From DAOTWY01 sp003696565 (GTDB taxonomy: Bacteria; Chloroflexota; Anaerolineae; Aggregatilineales; Phototrophicaceae): a DNA stretch of 19,372 nt. Of the stretch, positions 8,495 through 14,906 are shown one piece after another. The notes beneath the pieces are model-generated. The model did no database searches. It was not told the origin of the DNA and saw nothing but the letters and a program-made list of their open reading frames with translations. A program made the position numbers and the translations under genes. The DNA is taken from NCBI GenBank assembly GCA_034435635.1, contig DAOTWY010000073.1, positions 1 through 19,372 on the forward strand, in the 5' to 3' direction. Numbering within the stretch: position 1 is the first letter of the stretch; every line of letters begins with the position of its first letter.

Positions 8495-8528
8495 TAAAAT
8501 AAAAGGGGGCAAAATATTTACACCCCCC
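8495..8528 (-). terminator. Terminator-like hairpin between ilvN and ilvC
   Basis: On the minus strand GGGGGG (8523-8528), a 13-nt loop and CCCCC (8505-8509) are followed by TTTTATTTT, the shape of an intrinsic terminator. It lies inside the operon, after the ilvN stop and before the ilvC Shine-Dalgarno. Because ilvC and the leu genes follow in the same direction, it is more likely a partial terminator, or a 3' end protecting the ilvEBN message, than a full stop. No leader peptide or antiterminator arm is seen next to it. Confidence 0.5.
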
Positions 8529-8539
8529 AAACACACAAA

Positions 8540-9112
8540 TTAAATTAACACACCATTATTAGATGTGCCGTTTACAGGTACACCAAAAGTCGGTTCATAT
8601 TGTGTATCATGAATCCGCGTACCACGCCCCATAGCAACCACACCAGTACGAACTAATTCGACTATGCCAATAGGACGCAATTTTTCGATAACTTCCTCTA
8701 CGACAGATTCACTTGCAGTGACCTCAACAATAGCGACTTTTGACCCCATATCAACAATACGTGCAGGGTATCGTTCACAAATTTCTGTGACCTGATTGTA
8801 AGAATCTGCATCATTTGTTCGAACCTTAATCAAGGCTAGATCACGGCTGATATGTGGCTCATTAGAAATATGACGCACATCAATAACATTGACTAGTTTC
8901 CGCAAATTTTCCACAATTTGTTGAACATTCGCTCGTTTTGTATCAACAACGATAGTCATACGAGAAATATGTGGTTTCTGGGTACGTCCAACTGTTAAGC
9001 TATCTACATTGTAATTTCTACGCCGAAACAAACTCGCCACACGATTCAAAACACCTGGTTTATTTTCCACCAATGCCACTACAGTTTGCTTGGTCGATTC
9101 ACATTCAGACAT
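8540..9112 (-). CDS. ilvN: Acetolactate synthase, small (regulatory) subunit
   Basis: This 190-residue protein is the regulatory subunit that stimulates the catalytic subunit and gives valine feedback inhibition. An N-terminal ACT domain begins VVALVENKPGVLNRVASLFRRR, followed by NVDSLTVG, both standard for the family. A second domain, about 85-165, includes LALIKV and IVEVTASESVVEEVIEKL. The gene follows ilvB by 3 nt and uses GAGAGGAAG at the end of ilvB as its ribosome-binding site, so the two subunits are probably made by coupled translation. The C-terminal tail after about residue 165 has no motif I recognise. Confidence 0.96.
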   Translation of the reverse strand: MSECESTKQTVVALVENKPGVLNRVASLFRRRNYNVDSLTVGRTQKPHISRMTIVVDTKRANVQQIVENLRKLVNVIDVRHISNEPHISRDLALIKVRTNDADSYNQVTEICERYPARIVDMGSKVAIVEVTASESVVEEVIEKLRPIGIVELVRTGVVAMGRGTRIHDTQYEPTFGVPVNGTSNNGVLI

Positions 9113-9115
9113 CTG

Positions 9116-10819
9116 TTATTTCTTCCTCTCTGTCGGCTTGGGACGACGGATCATTTTATCTAGGTCTGCCCCGGCTGGAACCATCGGGAATACCATATCT
9201 TCTTTTACCACCACAAATTCGATCAACACCGGACCATCGATGCGACGTGCAAATTCCACCGCTTCTTGTATTTGAGCACGTTCTGTTACACGCTTACTAG
9301 GAATGCCATAAGCTTCCGCTAATTTACAAAAATCTGGGTTAAACATAGGGGTCGATTGATATCGCTGCTCATAAAATATCTCTTGCCATTGACGCACCAT
9401 CCCCAAAAAGCCGTTGTTGATAATCGCAATATTAACGTTGACATTTTCTTGTGCAGCCGTTGCCAATTCACATAATGTCATCTGAAAACCGCCATCGCCA
9501 ACAATTGCCCAAACCTCTTCATCCGGTCTACCAAATTTCGCACCTATTGCCGCTGGTAAACCAAATCCCATTGTTCCTAAACCACCACTTGTTAGTAACG
9601 TTGCAGGGCGGCGGTGAGGATAATACTGAGCCTCTAACATTTGATGCTGACCTACATCTGTCACTGTAATAGCTTCACCATCGGTATACTTCCACAGATC
9701 ATTGATGACCTGTGCAGCGATCATCCCGGTACCATCATAAGTGTGCAAAATATCACGTTCATTTGCATCTTCTTGCCAATCCCGAATACGGTTGAGCCAA
9801 GTTTGATGTTGTTGTGCTTCTACCCCTGGCAATATTTGTGTCAACACTGTACGCAAATCACCAGCAATCCCAACATCGACCTTGACATTCTTATTCAGTT
9901 CAGATGGATCAATATCAATATGGATCTTCTTTGCATTCACTGCATAAGTTTTGAGATTGCCAGTCACACGGTCATCAAAACGCATACCTAGTGCAATCAA
10001 TAAGTCAGATTCTTGAATGGCATAATTCGTCGCAGCATGACCATGCATTCCCATCATCCCAAGCACAAGTGGATGATCTTCCGGCATTGCCCCCTTCCCT
10101 AGCAAAGTTAATGCAACAGGGATCTGGGCACGTTCTACCAATTCACGTAATTCTCCTACTGCGCCAGACATCAAAATACCGTGTCCAGCAAGAATAATTG
10201 GACGTTCTGCCTGGTTAATTAACTGAATCGCTCGTCTTACGTCATCATCATTTGCTGCGTTTGGTGGTTGATAACCAGGCAAACGAATTTCACCCTCAGG
10301 ATAAACAAACTCAATTTTCTCGTTTTGAACATCTTTAGGTATGTCAATCAAAACAGGACCAGGGCGACCAGTTCGTGCGATATGAAACGCTTCTTTAATT
10401 ACATAAGCCAGTTCGTGAATATCAGTAACAAGGTAATTATGTTTGGTAACCGGCAACGTAACGCCTGTTACATCTGTCTCTTGAAATGCATCTGTCCCAA
10501 TTGCAGCTCGTCCAACTTGCCCAGTAATAGCAACAACAGGCACAGAATCCATCATAGCTGTCGCTAAGCCGGTTACAAGATTGGTAGCTCCTGGACCACT
10601 AGTCGCAATACACACGCCGACCTTACCAGTTGCACGAGCATAACCATCAGCCATATGGGATGCACCCTGTTCATGCCGCACTAAAACATGATGAATTTGT
10701 GGATATTTTGTCATGGCATCATAAGTGGGTAAAATCGCTCCCCCAGGATACCCAAACATGACATCCACCCCTTCACGGAGCAAACATTCCATAATAATTT
10801 CTGCACCAGATAGTAACAT
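9116..10819 (-). CDS. ilvB: Acetolactate synthase, large (catalytic) subunit
   Basis: IlvB is the thiamine-diphosphate and FAD enzyme that makes acetolactate (Val, Leu) or acetohydroxybutyrate (Ile). The 567 residues show the three-domain layout. The N-terminal ThDP-fold contains the catalytic Glu E50 in VRHEQGASHMADGYARATGK. The central FAD-linked region has LLGKGAMPEDHPLVLGMMGMHG and GMRFDDRVTG. The C-terminal ThDP-binding motif runs from GDGG at 441-444 to NN at 468-469. GGGAGGT precedes the ATG, 19 nt after ilvE. Together with ilvN it forms the holoenzyme. Because CimA supplies 2-oxobutyrate in this operon, this enzyme is expected to act in both the Val/Leu and Ile branches. Confidence 0.97.
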   Translation of the reverse strand: MLLSGAEIIMECLLREGVDVMFGYPGGAILPTYDAMTKYPQIHHVLVRHEQGASHMADGYARATGKVGVCIATSGPGATNLVTGLATAMMDSVPVVAITGQVGRAAIGTDAFQETDVTGVTLPVTKHNYLVTDIHELAYVIKEAFHIARTGRPGPVLIDIPKDVQNEKIEFVYPEGEIRLPGYQPPNAANDDDVRRAIQLINQAERPIILAGHGILMSGAVGELRELVERAQIPVALTLLGKGAMPEDHPLVLGMMGMHGHAATNYAIQESDLLIALGMRFDDRVTGNLKTYAVNAKKIHIDIDPSELNKNVKVDVGIAGDLRTVLTQILPGVEAQQHQTWLNRIRDWQEDANERDILHTYDGTGMIAAQVINDLWKYTDGEAITVTDVGQHQMLEAQYYPHRRPATLLTSGGLGTMGFGLPAAIGAKFGRPDEEVWAIVGDGGFQMTLCELATAAQENVNVNIAIINNGFLGMVRQWQEIFYEQRYQSTPMFNPDFCKLAEAYGIPSKRVTERAQIQEAVEFARRIDGPVLIEFVVVKEDMVFPMVPAGADLDKMIRRPKPTERKK

Positions 10820-10838
10820 CCCACTACCTCCCTAATTT

Positions 10839-11759
10839 TTAACCTTTATTCACATACGTTAACCAACCATGGCGATCTGGCTTTTGCCCAGATGTGATAC
10901 CAAAAAATTCCTCTTGAACTGCTTTCGTAATCGGACCAGGTTTACCTGTACCAACCGGAAGACGATCAACCGAACGTATGGGGGTAATTTCTGCCGCCGT
11001 TCCAGTAAAAAATATTTCATCCGCCAAATACAACATATCACGTGCAATTGCCTCAAAACGAATCTCGTATCCTAAGTCTTTGAGAATTGTTAGCACTGAA
11101 TCGCGAGTAATACCCAATAGAATAGAAGCCCATGCGCCTGGTGTATAAACAACCCCGTTGTATACTACAAAAATATTTTCGCCGGCACCTTCACTGACAT
11201 ACCCATTGACATCAAGTGCAATACCTTCGCTAAATCCGTTATCTTTAGCCTCCATCGTAATAAATTGGCTGTTAACGTACTGTCCACCTATTTTGGCTAA
11301 TGAGGCACCAGTACTAGGCGCAAGCCGCCGCCATGAACTGACCTGAACATCTACCCCCTGCTCTATCGCCTCATTTCCTAAATAGCGACCCCAATCCAAT
11401 GTAAGAATAACAACTTCAGTCGGAGCTTGTCGCCCTTCTAACCCCAATGCACCAGCACCACGAAAAACCAATGGGCGAATATAAGCTGATTGATGCCCAT
11501 TTTTTTTGACTAGCTCAATAATTGCCTCATCAAGTTCTTCTGATGTATAAGGTTGTTTAATTCTTGCCAAGCGTGCCCCAGTGATAAGGCGTTGGGTATG
11601 AGGTTGTAGGCGAAAAACGGCAGGACCATCGGGTGTTGCATAAGCACGAATGCCTTCAAATACGCTTGATCCATAGTGCAGTGCATGGGCTGTTACATGA
11701 ACGGTAGCATCTTCCCAATTGATGAATTCGCCGTTCCGCCAAATAAATTTGCCTGTCAT
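10839..11759 (-). CDS. ilvE: Branched-chain amino acid aminotransferase
   Basis: IlvE is the PLP-dependent fold-type IV transaminase for the last step to Ile, Val and Leu. It has 306 residues, normal for the family. The PLP lysine is K156 in AKIGGQYVNS. The family signature ALDVNGYVSEGAGENIF lies at 181-197, and FEGIRAY near 34-40 is also conserved. A C-terminal FFTGTAAEITPI segment follows. It is the first structural gene of the operon, placed directly after the attenuator terminator. AGAAGGATC lies at a suitable distance before the ATG. Putting the gene common to all three amino acids first, behind a leader with Ile, Leu and Val codons, suits joint control. Confidence 0.97.
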   Translation of the reverse strand: MTGKFIWRNGEFINWEDATVHVTAHALHYGSSVFEGIRAYATPDGPAVFRLQPHTQRLITGARLARIKQPYTSEELDEAIIELVKKNGHQSAYIRPLVFRGAGALGLEGRQAPTEVVILTLDWGRYLGNEAIEQGVDVQVSSWRRLAPSTGASLAKIGGQYVNSQFITMEAKDNGFSEGIALDVNGYVSEGAGENIFVVYNGVVYTPGAWASILLGITRDSVLTILKDLGYEIRFEAIARDMLYLADEIFFTGTAAEITPIRSVDRLPVGTGKPGPITKAVQEEFFGITSGQKPDRHGWLTYVNKG

Positions 11760-11786
11760 ATATCGATCCTTCTCAAATTAAGCTCT

Positions 11787-11820
11787 AAAACAAAAAACCC
11801 CCCGCTTGGGAGGTTTTGTT
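11787..11820 (-). terminator. Attenuator terminator upstream of ilvE
   Basis: The minus strand has AACAAAACCTCCC (11808-11820), loop AAGC (11804-11807), then GGGGGG (11798-11803) and TTTTTTGTTTT (11787-11797). CCUCCC pairs with GGGGGG with one G-U pair, and four A-U pairs extend the stem into the U tract, a textbook intrinsic terminator. It lies between a promoter-leader and ilvE rather than after a gene, so it should act conditionally. Its 5' arm is also the partner of the leader's final codons. Confidence 0.9.
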
Positions 11821-11863
11821 TTGCACAAACTTGTCTTCACACACTGACATCCTACCCAAGCGG
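11802..11863 (-). promoter_or_regulatory. Antiterminator pairing of the ilv attenuator
   Basis: Region 2, CCGCTTGGGTAGG (11851-11863), holds the last three sense codons and the TAG stop of the leader ORF. It pairs with region 3, CCTCCCAAGCGG (11802-11813): nine perfect pairs, then three more after one bulged U. Region 3 includes the whole 5' arm of the terminator, so antiterminator and terminator exclude each other. Region 2 can also pair with region 1, CCAACCCAA (11919-11927), with eight of nine matches. Region 1 lies just before the Ile codons. The three alternatives follow the classical attenuation layout. Confidence 0.8.
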
Positions 11864-11941
11864 TAACAACCCGTCTTTAATAAGGACGAGTACAAGAATG
11901 TCAATAATGATAATGGATTTGGGTTGGGTCGTGTGTTTCAC
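11852..11941 (-). CDS. Leader peptide of the ilv-leu operon (attenuator)
   Basis: A GTG at 11939-11941 opens a 29-codon ORF ending in TAG at 11852-11854, about 30 nt after the predicted transcription start. Residues 9-21 read SIIIIDILVLVLI, followed by KDGLLPLG. In total six Ile, six Leu and two Val codons make up 14 of 29. Such a run directly ahead of a terminator and an ilv operon is the hallmark of a ribosome-sensing leader. Stalling at the Ile/Val/Leu codons would cover region 1 and free region 2 to form the antiterminator; reading through to the stop would cover region 2 and let the terminator form. The Shine-Dalgarno (AGTGAG, 9 nt upstream) is weak and the start is GTG. An in-frame TAA lies three codons upstream, so no longer ORF is possible. 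Confidence 0.85.
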   Translation of the reverse strand: MKHTTQPKSIIIIDILVLVLIKDGLLPLG

Positions 11942-11976
11942 TGAAGTTTACTCACTTTGTTTGTCAATCCGTCATA

Positions 11977-12005
11977 AGATTATACGCGATTTTCAAAGCT
12001 GTCAA
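11977..12005 (-). promoter_or_regulatory. Promoter of the ilv-leu operon
   Basis: On the minus strand TTGACA (12000-12005) is a perfect -35. A perfect TATAAT (11979-11984) follows at 15 bp. Using TAATCT (11977-11982) as the -10 gives the ideal 17-bp spacing. Either choice starts transcription near 11970, upstream of the leader ORF. It lies 45 bp after the argH stop, so the operon has its own promoter in addition to any readthrough from argGH. Confidence 0.8.
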
Positions 12006-12015
12006 CTAATTCGTT

Positions 12016-12031
12016 CAAGTTTACACAAGTT
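12016..12031 (-). promoter_or_regulatory. Direct repeat upstream of the ilv promoter, possible operator
   Basis: CAAGTT occurs twice on the plus strand (12016-12021 and 12026-12031; AACTTG on the minus strand) with a start-to-start distance of 10 bp, one helical turn. It ends 10 bp upstream of the -35 hexamer. Half-sites of this spacing and position are typical of activators, including OmpR-family regulators, and such a regulator is encoded at the end of this operon. The repeats are short and the link is only a suggestion. Confidence 0.25.
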
Positions 12032-12050
12032 CATCAATCCTAACGAAAGG

Positions 12051-13421
12051 TTATTGTGCAAGTGACACAAGTGATTTAGCGAATTTAATCTGCTCTTTAA
12101 CTGCATCCGGTGCTGTTCCACCAAATGCTGAGCGTCGTCTAACCGCTGCATCAAAATTGAACCACTCATATACATCCGAATCAAAAAGAGACGAGACCGC
12201 TTTAAATTGCTCCATAGCTAATTGCGATAAACTAATTTGCTTCTGTGCAGCTATTTGCACAAGCTGACCAACAACATGATGTGCCTGCCGGAACGGTAGC
12301 CCTTTATGCACCAGATAATCTGCCAAATCAGTGGCTAATAAATCTTCATGTAAAGCTGCACGCATCGCTTCAACATTGATTGTTAATGTCTGAATAACAC
12401 CTGTGACAACTGGCAGCAAAACATTCAACGTATCAAATGCATCAAACAATGCTTCTTTATCTTCTTGCAAATCCTTGTTATAACCACTTGGTAACCCTTT
12501 CAGCGTTGTCAGGATACCCGCTAAGTGTCCGATTAACCGTCCGGCTTTTCCTCTTGCCAGTTCCATTGGATCCGCATTGCGCTTTTGCGGCATCAAACTT
12601 GAACCAGTACTATAACGATCATCCAACACAATGTACCCAAATGACGGGTTACTATACAAAATAATGTCCTCACCTAAACGACTGAGATGCGTACCAATTA
12701 GAGAGAGACAAAACAACGTTTCTGCCACAAAATCACGATCACTAACCGCATCTAAGCTGTTTGGACTAATCATTGCAAAGCCAAGATCATCTGCTAAGCC
12801 TCGTCGATCAAGTTGCAACGGTGTTCCTGCCAAGGCACCAGACCCGAGTGGCATCACGTCAACACGCTTTTTGGCATCTTGTAGCCGTTCACGATCTCGC
12901 ATGATCATCCAGAAAAAACTCATTAGCCAGTGCGCTACTGTAATGGGTTGAGCCGGTTGTAAATGAGTATAACCTGGCATAAGTGTCTCAATATGAGCTT
13001 CCGATTGTTGGATAATTGTCTGTTGCAACGTCATTAACAGGCGATCTAAATCATCAATCGCCTGTTTAGTCCATAGACGAAAGTCTGTTGCCACTTGATC
13101 ATTTCGACTACGTCCCGTATGGAGTTTACCACCAACATCTCCAACAAGTTCTATAAGACGGCGTTCTACAGCTGTATGAATGTCTTCGTCATTTGGTTTA
13201 AATTCAAATGAGTTATTCTCAAATTCAGATTTGACTAATTCTAGCCCCTGGATAATTTTTGAAGCTTCGTCTTCCGTCAAAATATTGGCAGTTGTGATTG
13301 CTTTAACATAAGCAATGCTGCCGGCAATATCTTGCATAACCATACGTTGATCAAAACGGAGACTGTCATTCAACGCCCGCAAGTTTATATCGGCTGGTTT
13401 AGAGAATCGTCCACCCCACAT
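12051..13421 (-). CDS. argH: Argininosuccinate lyase
   Basis: ArgH splits argininosuccinate into arginine and fumarate, the final step of arginine synthesis. The 456 residues match the fumarase/aspartase superfamily. Visible parts are MWGGRFSKP at the N-terminus, HTGRSRNDQVATD at 101-113, MPGYTHLQPAQP with H153 at 148-159, and the catalytic loop GSSLMPQKRNADPMEL at 273-288 with the expected Ser and K280. In that signature the usual N-P after the basic pair is N-A here, a small deviation that need not affect activity. The ATG lies 2 nt after the argG stop, so translation is probably coupled. No terminator is seen between its stop and the ilv promoter, so some readthrough into the ilv leader is possible. 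Confidence 0.97.
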   Translation of the reverse strand: MWGGRFSKPADINLRALNDSLRFDQRMVMQDIAGSIAYVKAITTANILTEDEASKIIQGLELVKSEFENNSFEFKPNDEDIHTAVERRLIELVGDVGGKLHTGRSRNDQVATDFRLWTKQAIDDLDRLLMTLQQTIIQQSEAHIETLMPGYTHLQPAQPITVAHWLMSFFWMIMRDRERLQDAKKRVDVMPLGSGALAGTPLQLDRRGLADDLGFAMISPNSLDAVSDRDFVAETLFCLSLIGTHLSRLGEDIILYSNPSFGYIVLDDRYSTGSSLMPQKRNADPMELARGKAGRLIGHLAGILTTLKGLPSGYNKDLQEDKEALFDAFDTLNVLLPVVTGVIQTLTINVEAMRAALHEDLLATDLADYLVHKGLPFRQAHHVVGQLVQIAAQKQISLSQLAMEQFKAVSSLFDSDVYEWFNFDAAVRRRSAFGGTAPDAVKEQIKFAKSLVSLAQ

Positions 13422-13423
13422 TG

Positions 13424-14677
13424 TTAATCCCGTTTAAATTTACTGTAATCCGGTTGACGATACCGGCTTTTACCACCACCATCAATATTCAGTAACGCTT
13501 CTACCTTCATAGGCAAACCAAATAATTGGATAAAACCTTCCGCATCTTTTTGATTGTAAACATCTTCCACACCAAAAGATGCATAATCCTCACGATAAAG
13601 ACTATAAGGGCTTTTACGTCCAGCGATGATAACATTCCCCTTATAAAGTTTAAGGCGAACAACTCCAGTCACCAATTCCTGAGTAACCTTCACAAATGAA
13701 TCTAACGCTTCACGCAGACGTGTATACCACATACCGTTATAAACTAATTCGGCATACTTAACCGCGACAAAATCTTTGTAGTGCATAGTGTGTTTATCTA
13801 AACAGATGCTTTCTAATGCTTGATGAGCTTTAAGCAACAAGGTGCCCGCAGGTGTTTCATACACGCCATGGCTTTTCATCCCTACTAATCGATTCTCGAC
13901 AATGTCTGCTCGCCCAATACCATGTTTACCAGCTAGTTTATTCAATTGAGTGAAGAGTGTAACAGGATCAAGCATTTCCCCATTAATACTAACCGGATTG
14001 CCTTTTTCAAAAGCAATTTCAACATATTCAGGTTGATCTGGGGCATCCTCTGGACTACTAGTTAATTGATACATTGTTTGTTCCGGTTCATTCCAGGGAT
14101 TTTCTAATAATCCACCCTCATGACTTAAATGGAAAATATTACGATCCCGACTATAAATTGACTTTTCTGTCACTGCTACCGGCACATTATATTTTTTGGC
14201 ATAAGCAAGTGCATCCTCACGGCTACGGATATCCCATTCACGCCAGGGAGCAATCGTCTTTAACTTGGGATTTAAAGCCATTACTGTTAACTCAAAGCGT
14301 ACCTGATCGTTCCCTTTTCCGGTACACCCATGTGAAATAGCATCAGCCCCTTCTTCTTCAGCAATTTCAACCATGTGCTTGGCAATTAACGGACGCGCCA
14401 TTGAGGTTCCAAGCAAATATTCACGTTCATAAATTGCACCAGCTTGCATTGTTGGGAATACAAAGTCTCGTAAAAATTCCTCCCGTAAATCACGAATGTA
14501 TAATTTGCTGGCACCGGATGCCAATGCTTTTTCTTCTAAGCCATCCAGTTCTTCTTCTTGTCCAAGATCAGCTGTAAAGCATACCACCTCACAGCCATAA
14601 TTTTCTTTGAGCCAGGGGACAATAACAGATGTATCTAACCCCCCACTATATGCCAAAACAACTTTGTTGACCTGCAT
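13424..14677 (-). CDS. argG: Argininosuccinate synthase
   Basis: ArgG joins citrulline and aspartate using ATP to form argininosuccinate. It has 417 residues. The N-terminal PP-loop ATPase motif AYSGGLDTSV lies at 9-18. GCTGKGNDQVRFE, the ATP and citrulline binding region DIRSREDALAYAKKYNVPV, and the C-terminal GRKSPYSLY are all present. The ATG at 14677 has an excellent AGGAGG at 14685-14690 with a 7-nt spacer. This ribosome-binding site begins directly after the U tract of the attenuator terminator, so argG is only transcribed when that terminator is bypassed. argH follows 2 nt downstream. Confidence 0.97.
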   Translation of the reverse strand: MQVNKVVLAYSGGLDTSVIVPWLKENYGCEVVCFTADLGQEEELDGLEEKALASGASKLYIRDLREEFLRDFVFPTMQAGAIYEREYLLGTSMARPLIAKHMVEIAEEEGADAISHGCTGKGNDQVRFELTVMALNPKLKTIAPWREWDIRSREDALAYAKKYNVPVAVTEKSIYSRDRNIFHLSHEGGLLENPWNEPEQTMYQLTSSPEDAPDQPEYVEIAFEKGNPVSINGEMLDPVTLFTQLNKLAGKHGIGRADIVENRLVGMKSHGVYETPAGTLLLKAHQALESICLDKHTMHYKDFVAVKYAELVYNGMWYTRLREALDSFVKVTQELVTGVVRLKLYKGNVIIAGRKSPYSLYREDYASFGVEDVYNQKDAEGFIQLFGLPMKVEALLNIDGGGKSRYRQPDYSKFKRD

Positions 14678-14690
14678 TTATATGCCTCCT

Positions 14691-14722
14691 GAAAACAAAA
14701 ACCCCGGTTCAATGTCCGGGGT
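14691..14722 (-). terminator. Attenuator terminator upstream of argG
   Basis: On the minus strand ACCCCGG (14716-14722), loop ACATTGAA, CCGGGGT (14701-14707) and then TTTTGTTTT form a seven-pair GC-rich hairpin with a U tract. It ends one base before the argG AGGAGG. Its place between a leader ORF and the first gene, as in the ilv operon, marks it as conditional. Its 5' arm also pairs with the end of the leader ORF. Confidence 0.9.
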
Positions 14723-14779
14723 AACTGATAACGAGTTAAGAGAACGCAAAATCACCCGGACTGATCTTTTCCAGTACGG
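14714..14779 (-). promoter_or_regulatory. Alternative pairings of the arg attenuator
   Basis: Region 2, GTCCGGG (14755-14761), covers the last two sense codons of the leader. It pairs perfectly with region 3, CCCGGAC (14714-14720), which contains most of the terminator 5' arm, giving an antiterminator. Region 2, as CAGTCCGG (14756-14763), can instead pair with region 1, CCGTACTG (14772-14779), over an 8-nt loop with a single mismatch. Region 1 overlaps the last two Arg codons. Pairings 1:2, 2:3 and 3:4 thus compete. The core antiterminator is only seven pairs, shorter than in the ilv leader. Confidence 0.7.
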
Positions 14780-14826
14780 CGACCGCGCCCAAAACGGCTG
14801 TTTACTATGTTCAACATCCATTTCAT
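14752..14826 (-). CDS. Arginine leader peptide of the argGH operon (attenuator)
   Basis: ATG at 14824-14826 opens a 24-codon ORF ending in TGA at 14752-14754. Residues 9-19 read NSRFGRGRRTG: four Arg codons (CGT, CGC, CGC, CGT) fall within seven, at residues 11, 14, 16 and 17. It stands directly ahead of a terminator and the last two arginine genes, so it should sense charged tRNA-Arg. Stalling at the early Arg codons would uncover region 2 and favour the antiterminator; translation to the stop would cover region 2 and allow termination. The Shine-Dalgarno is poor, and a predicted start close to the ATG may make the message nearly leaderless. The structure supports it strongly, but it is short. 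Confidence 0.8.
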   Translation of the reverse strand: MKWMLNIVNSRFGRGRRTGKDQSG

Positions 14827-14842
14827 AGTGAGTAAGGATACC

Positions 14843-14870
14843 CTAATATCTGTAAAAATCAATCAGACAA
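14843..14870 (-). promoter_or_regulatory. Candidate promoter of the argGH operon
   Basis: TTGTCT (14865-14870) and TATTAG (14843-14848) are 16 bp apart on the minus strand, which would start transcription about 10 nt before the leader ATG. An overlapping alternative, TTGATT then TATCCT 16 bp on, would start it at the ATG itself. Each hexamer is an imperfect match. A promoter is required in this interval because the upstream gene ends at 14907, but the exact hexamers are uncertain. Confidence 0.35.
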
Positions 14871-14906
14871 TCCACACGAATACTCGTTCAAAACTGCACA
14901 ATACAT

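Noticed and set aside
11962..11967. Second TTGACA on the minus strand near the ilv promoter
   Set aside because: No -10 hexamer follows at usable spacing, and it lies downstream of the predicted start.
11760..12050. T-box riboswitch upstream of ilvE
   Set aside because: The 5' region is long enough and has an antiterminator/terminator pair, but I see no T-box consensus motif or specifier-loop arrangement, and a BCAA-rich leader ORF explains the structures.
12002..12184. Small minus-strand ORF at the argH end as an alternative ilv leader
   Set aside because: It lies upstream of the promoter hexamers and overlaps argH out of frame; it would not be in the leader transcript.
14607..14828. 73-codon plus-strand ORF across the argG start and leader
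   Set aside because: It runs antisense through the argG N-terminus, the terminator and the leader ORF, with no ribosome-binding site; the minus-strand elements account for the sequence.
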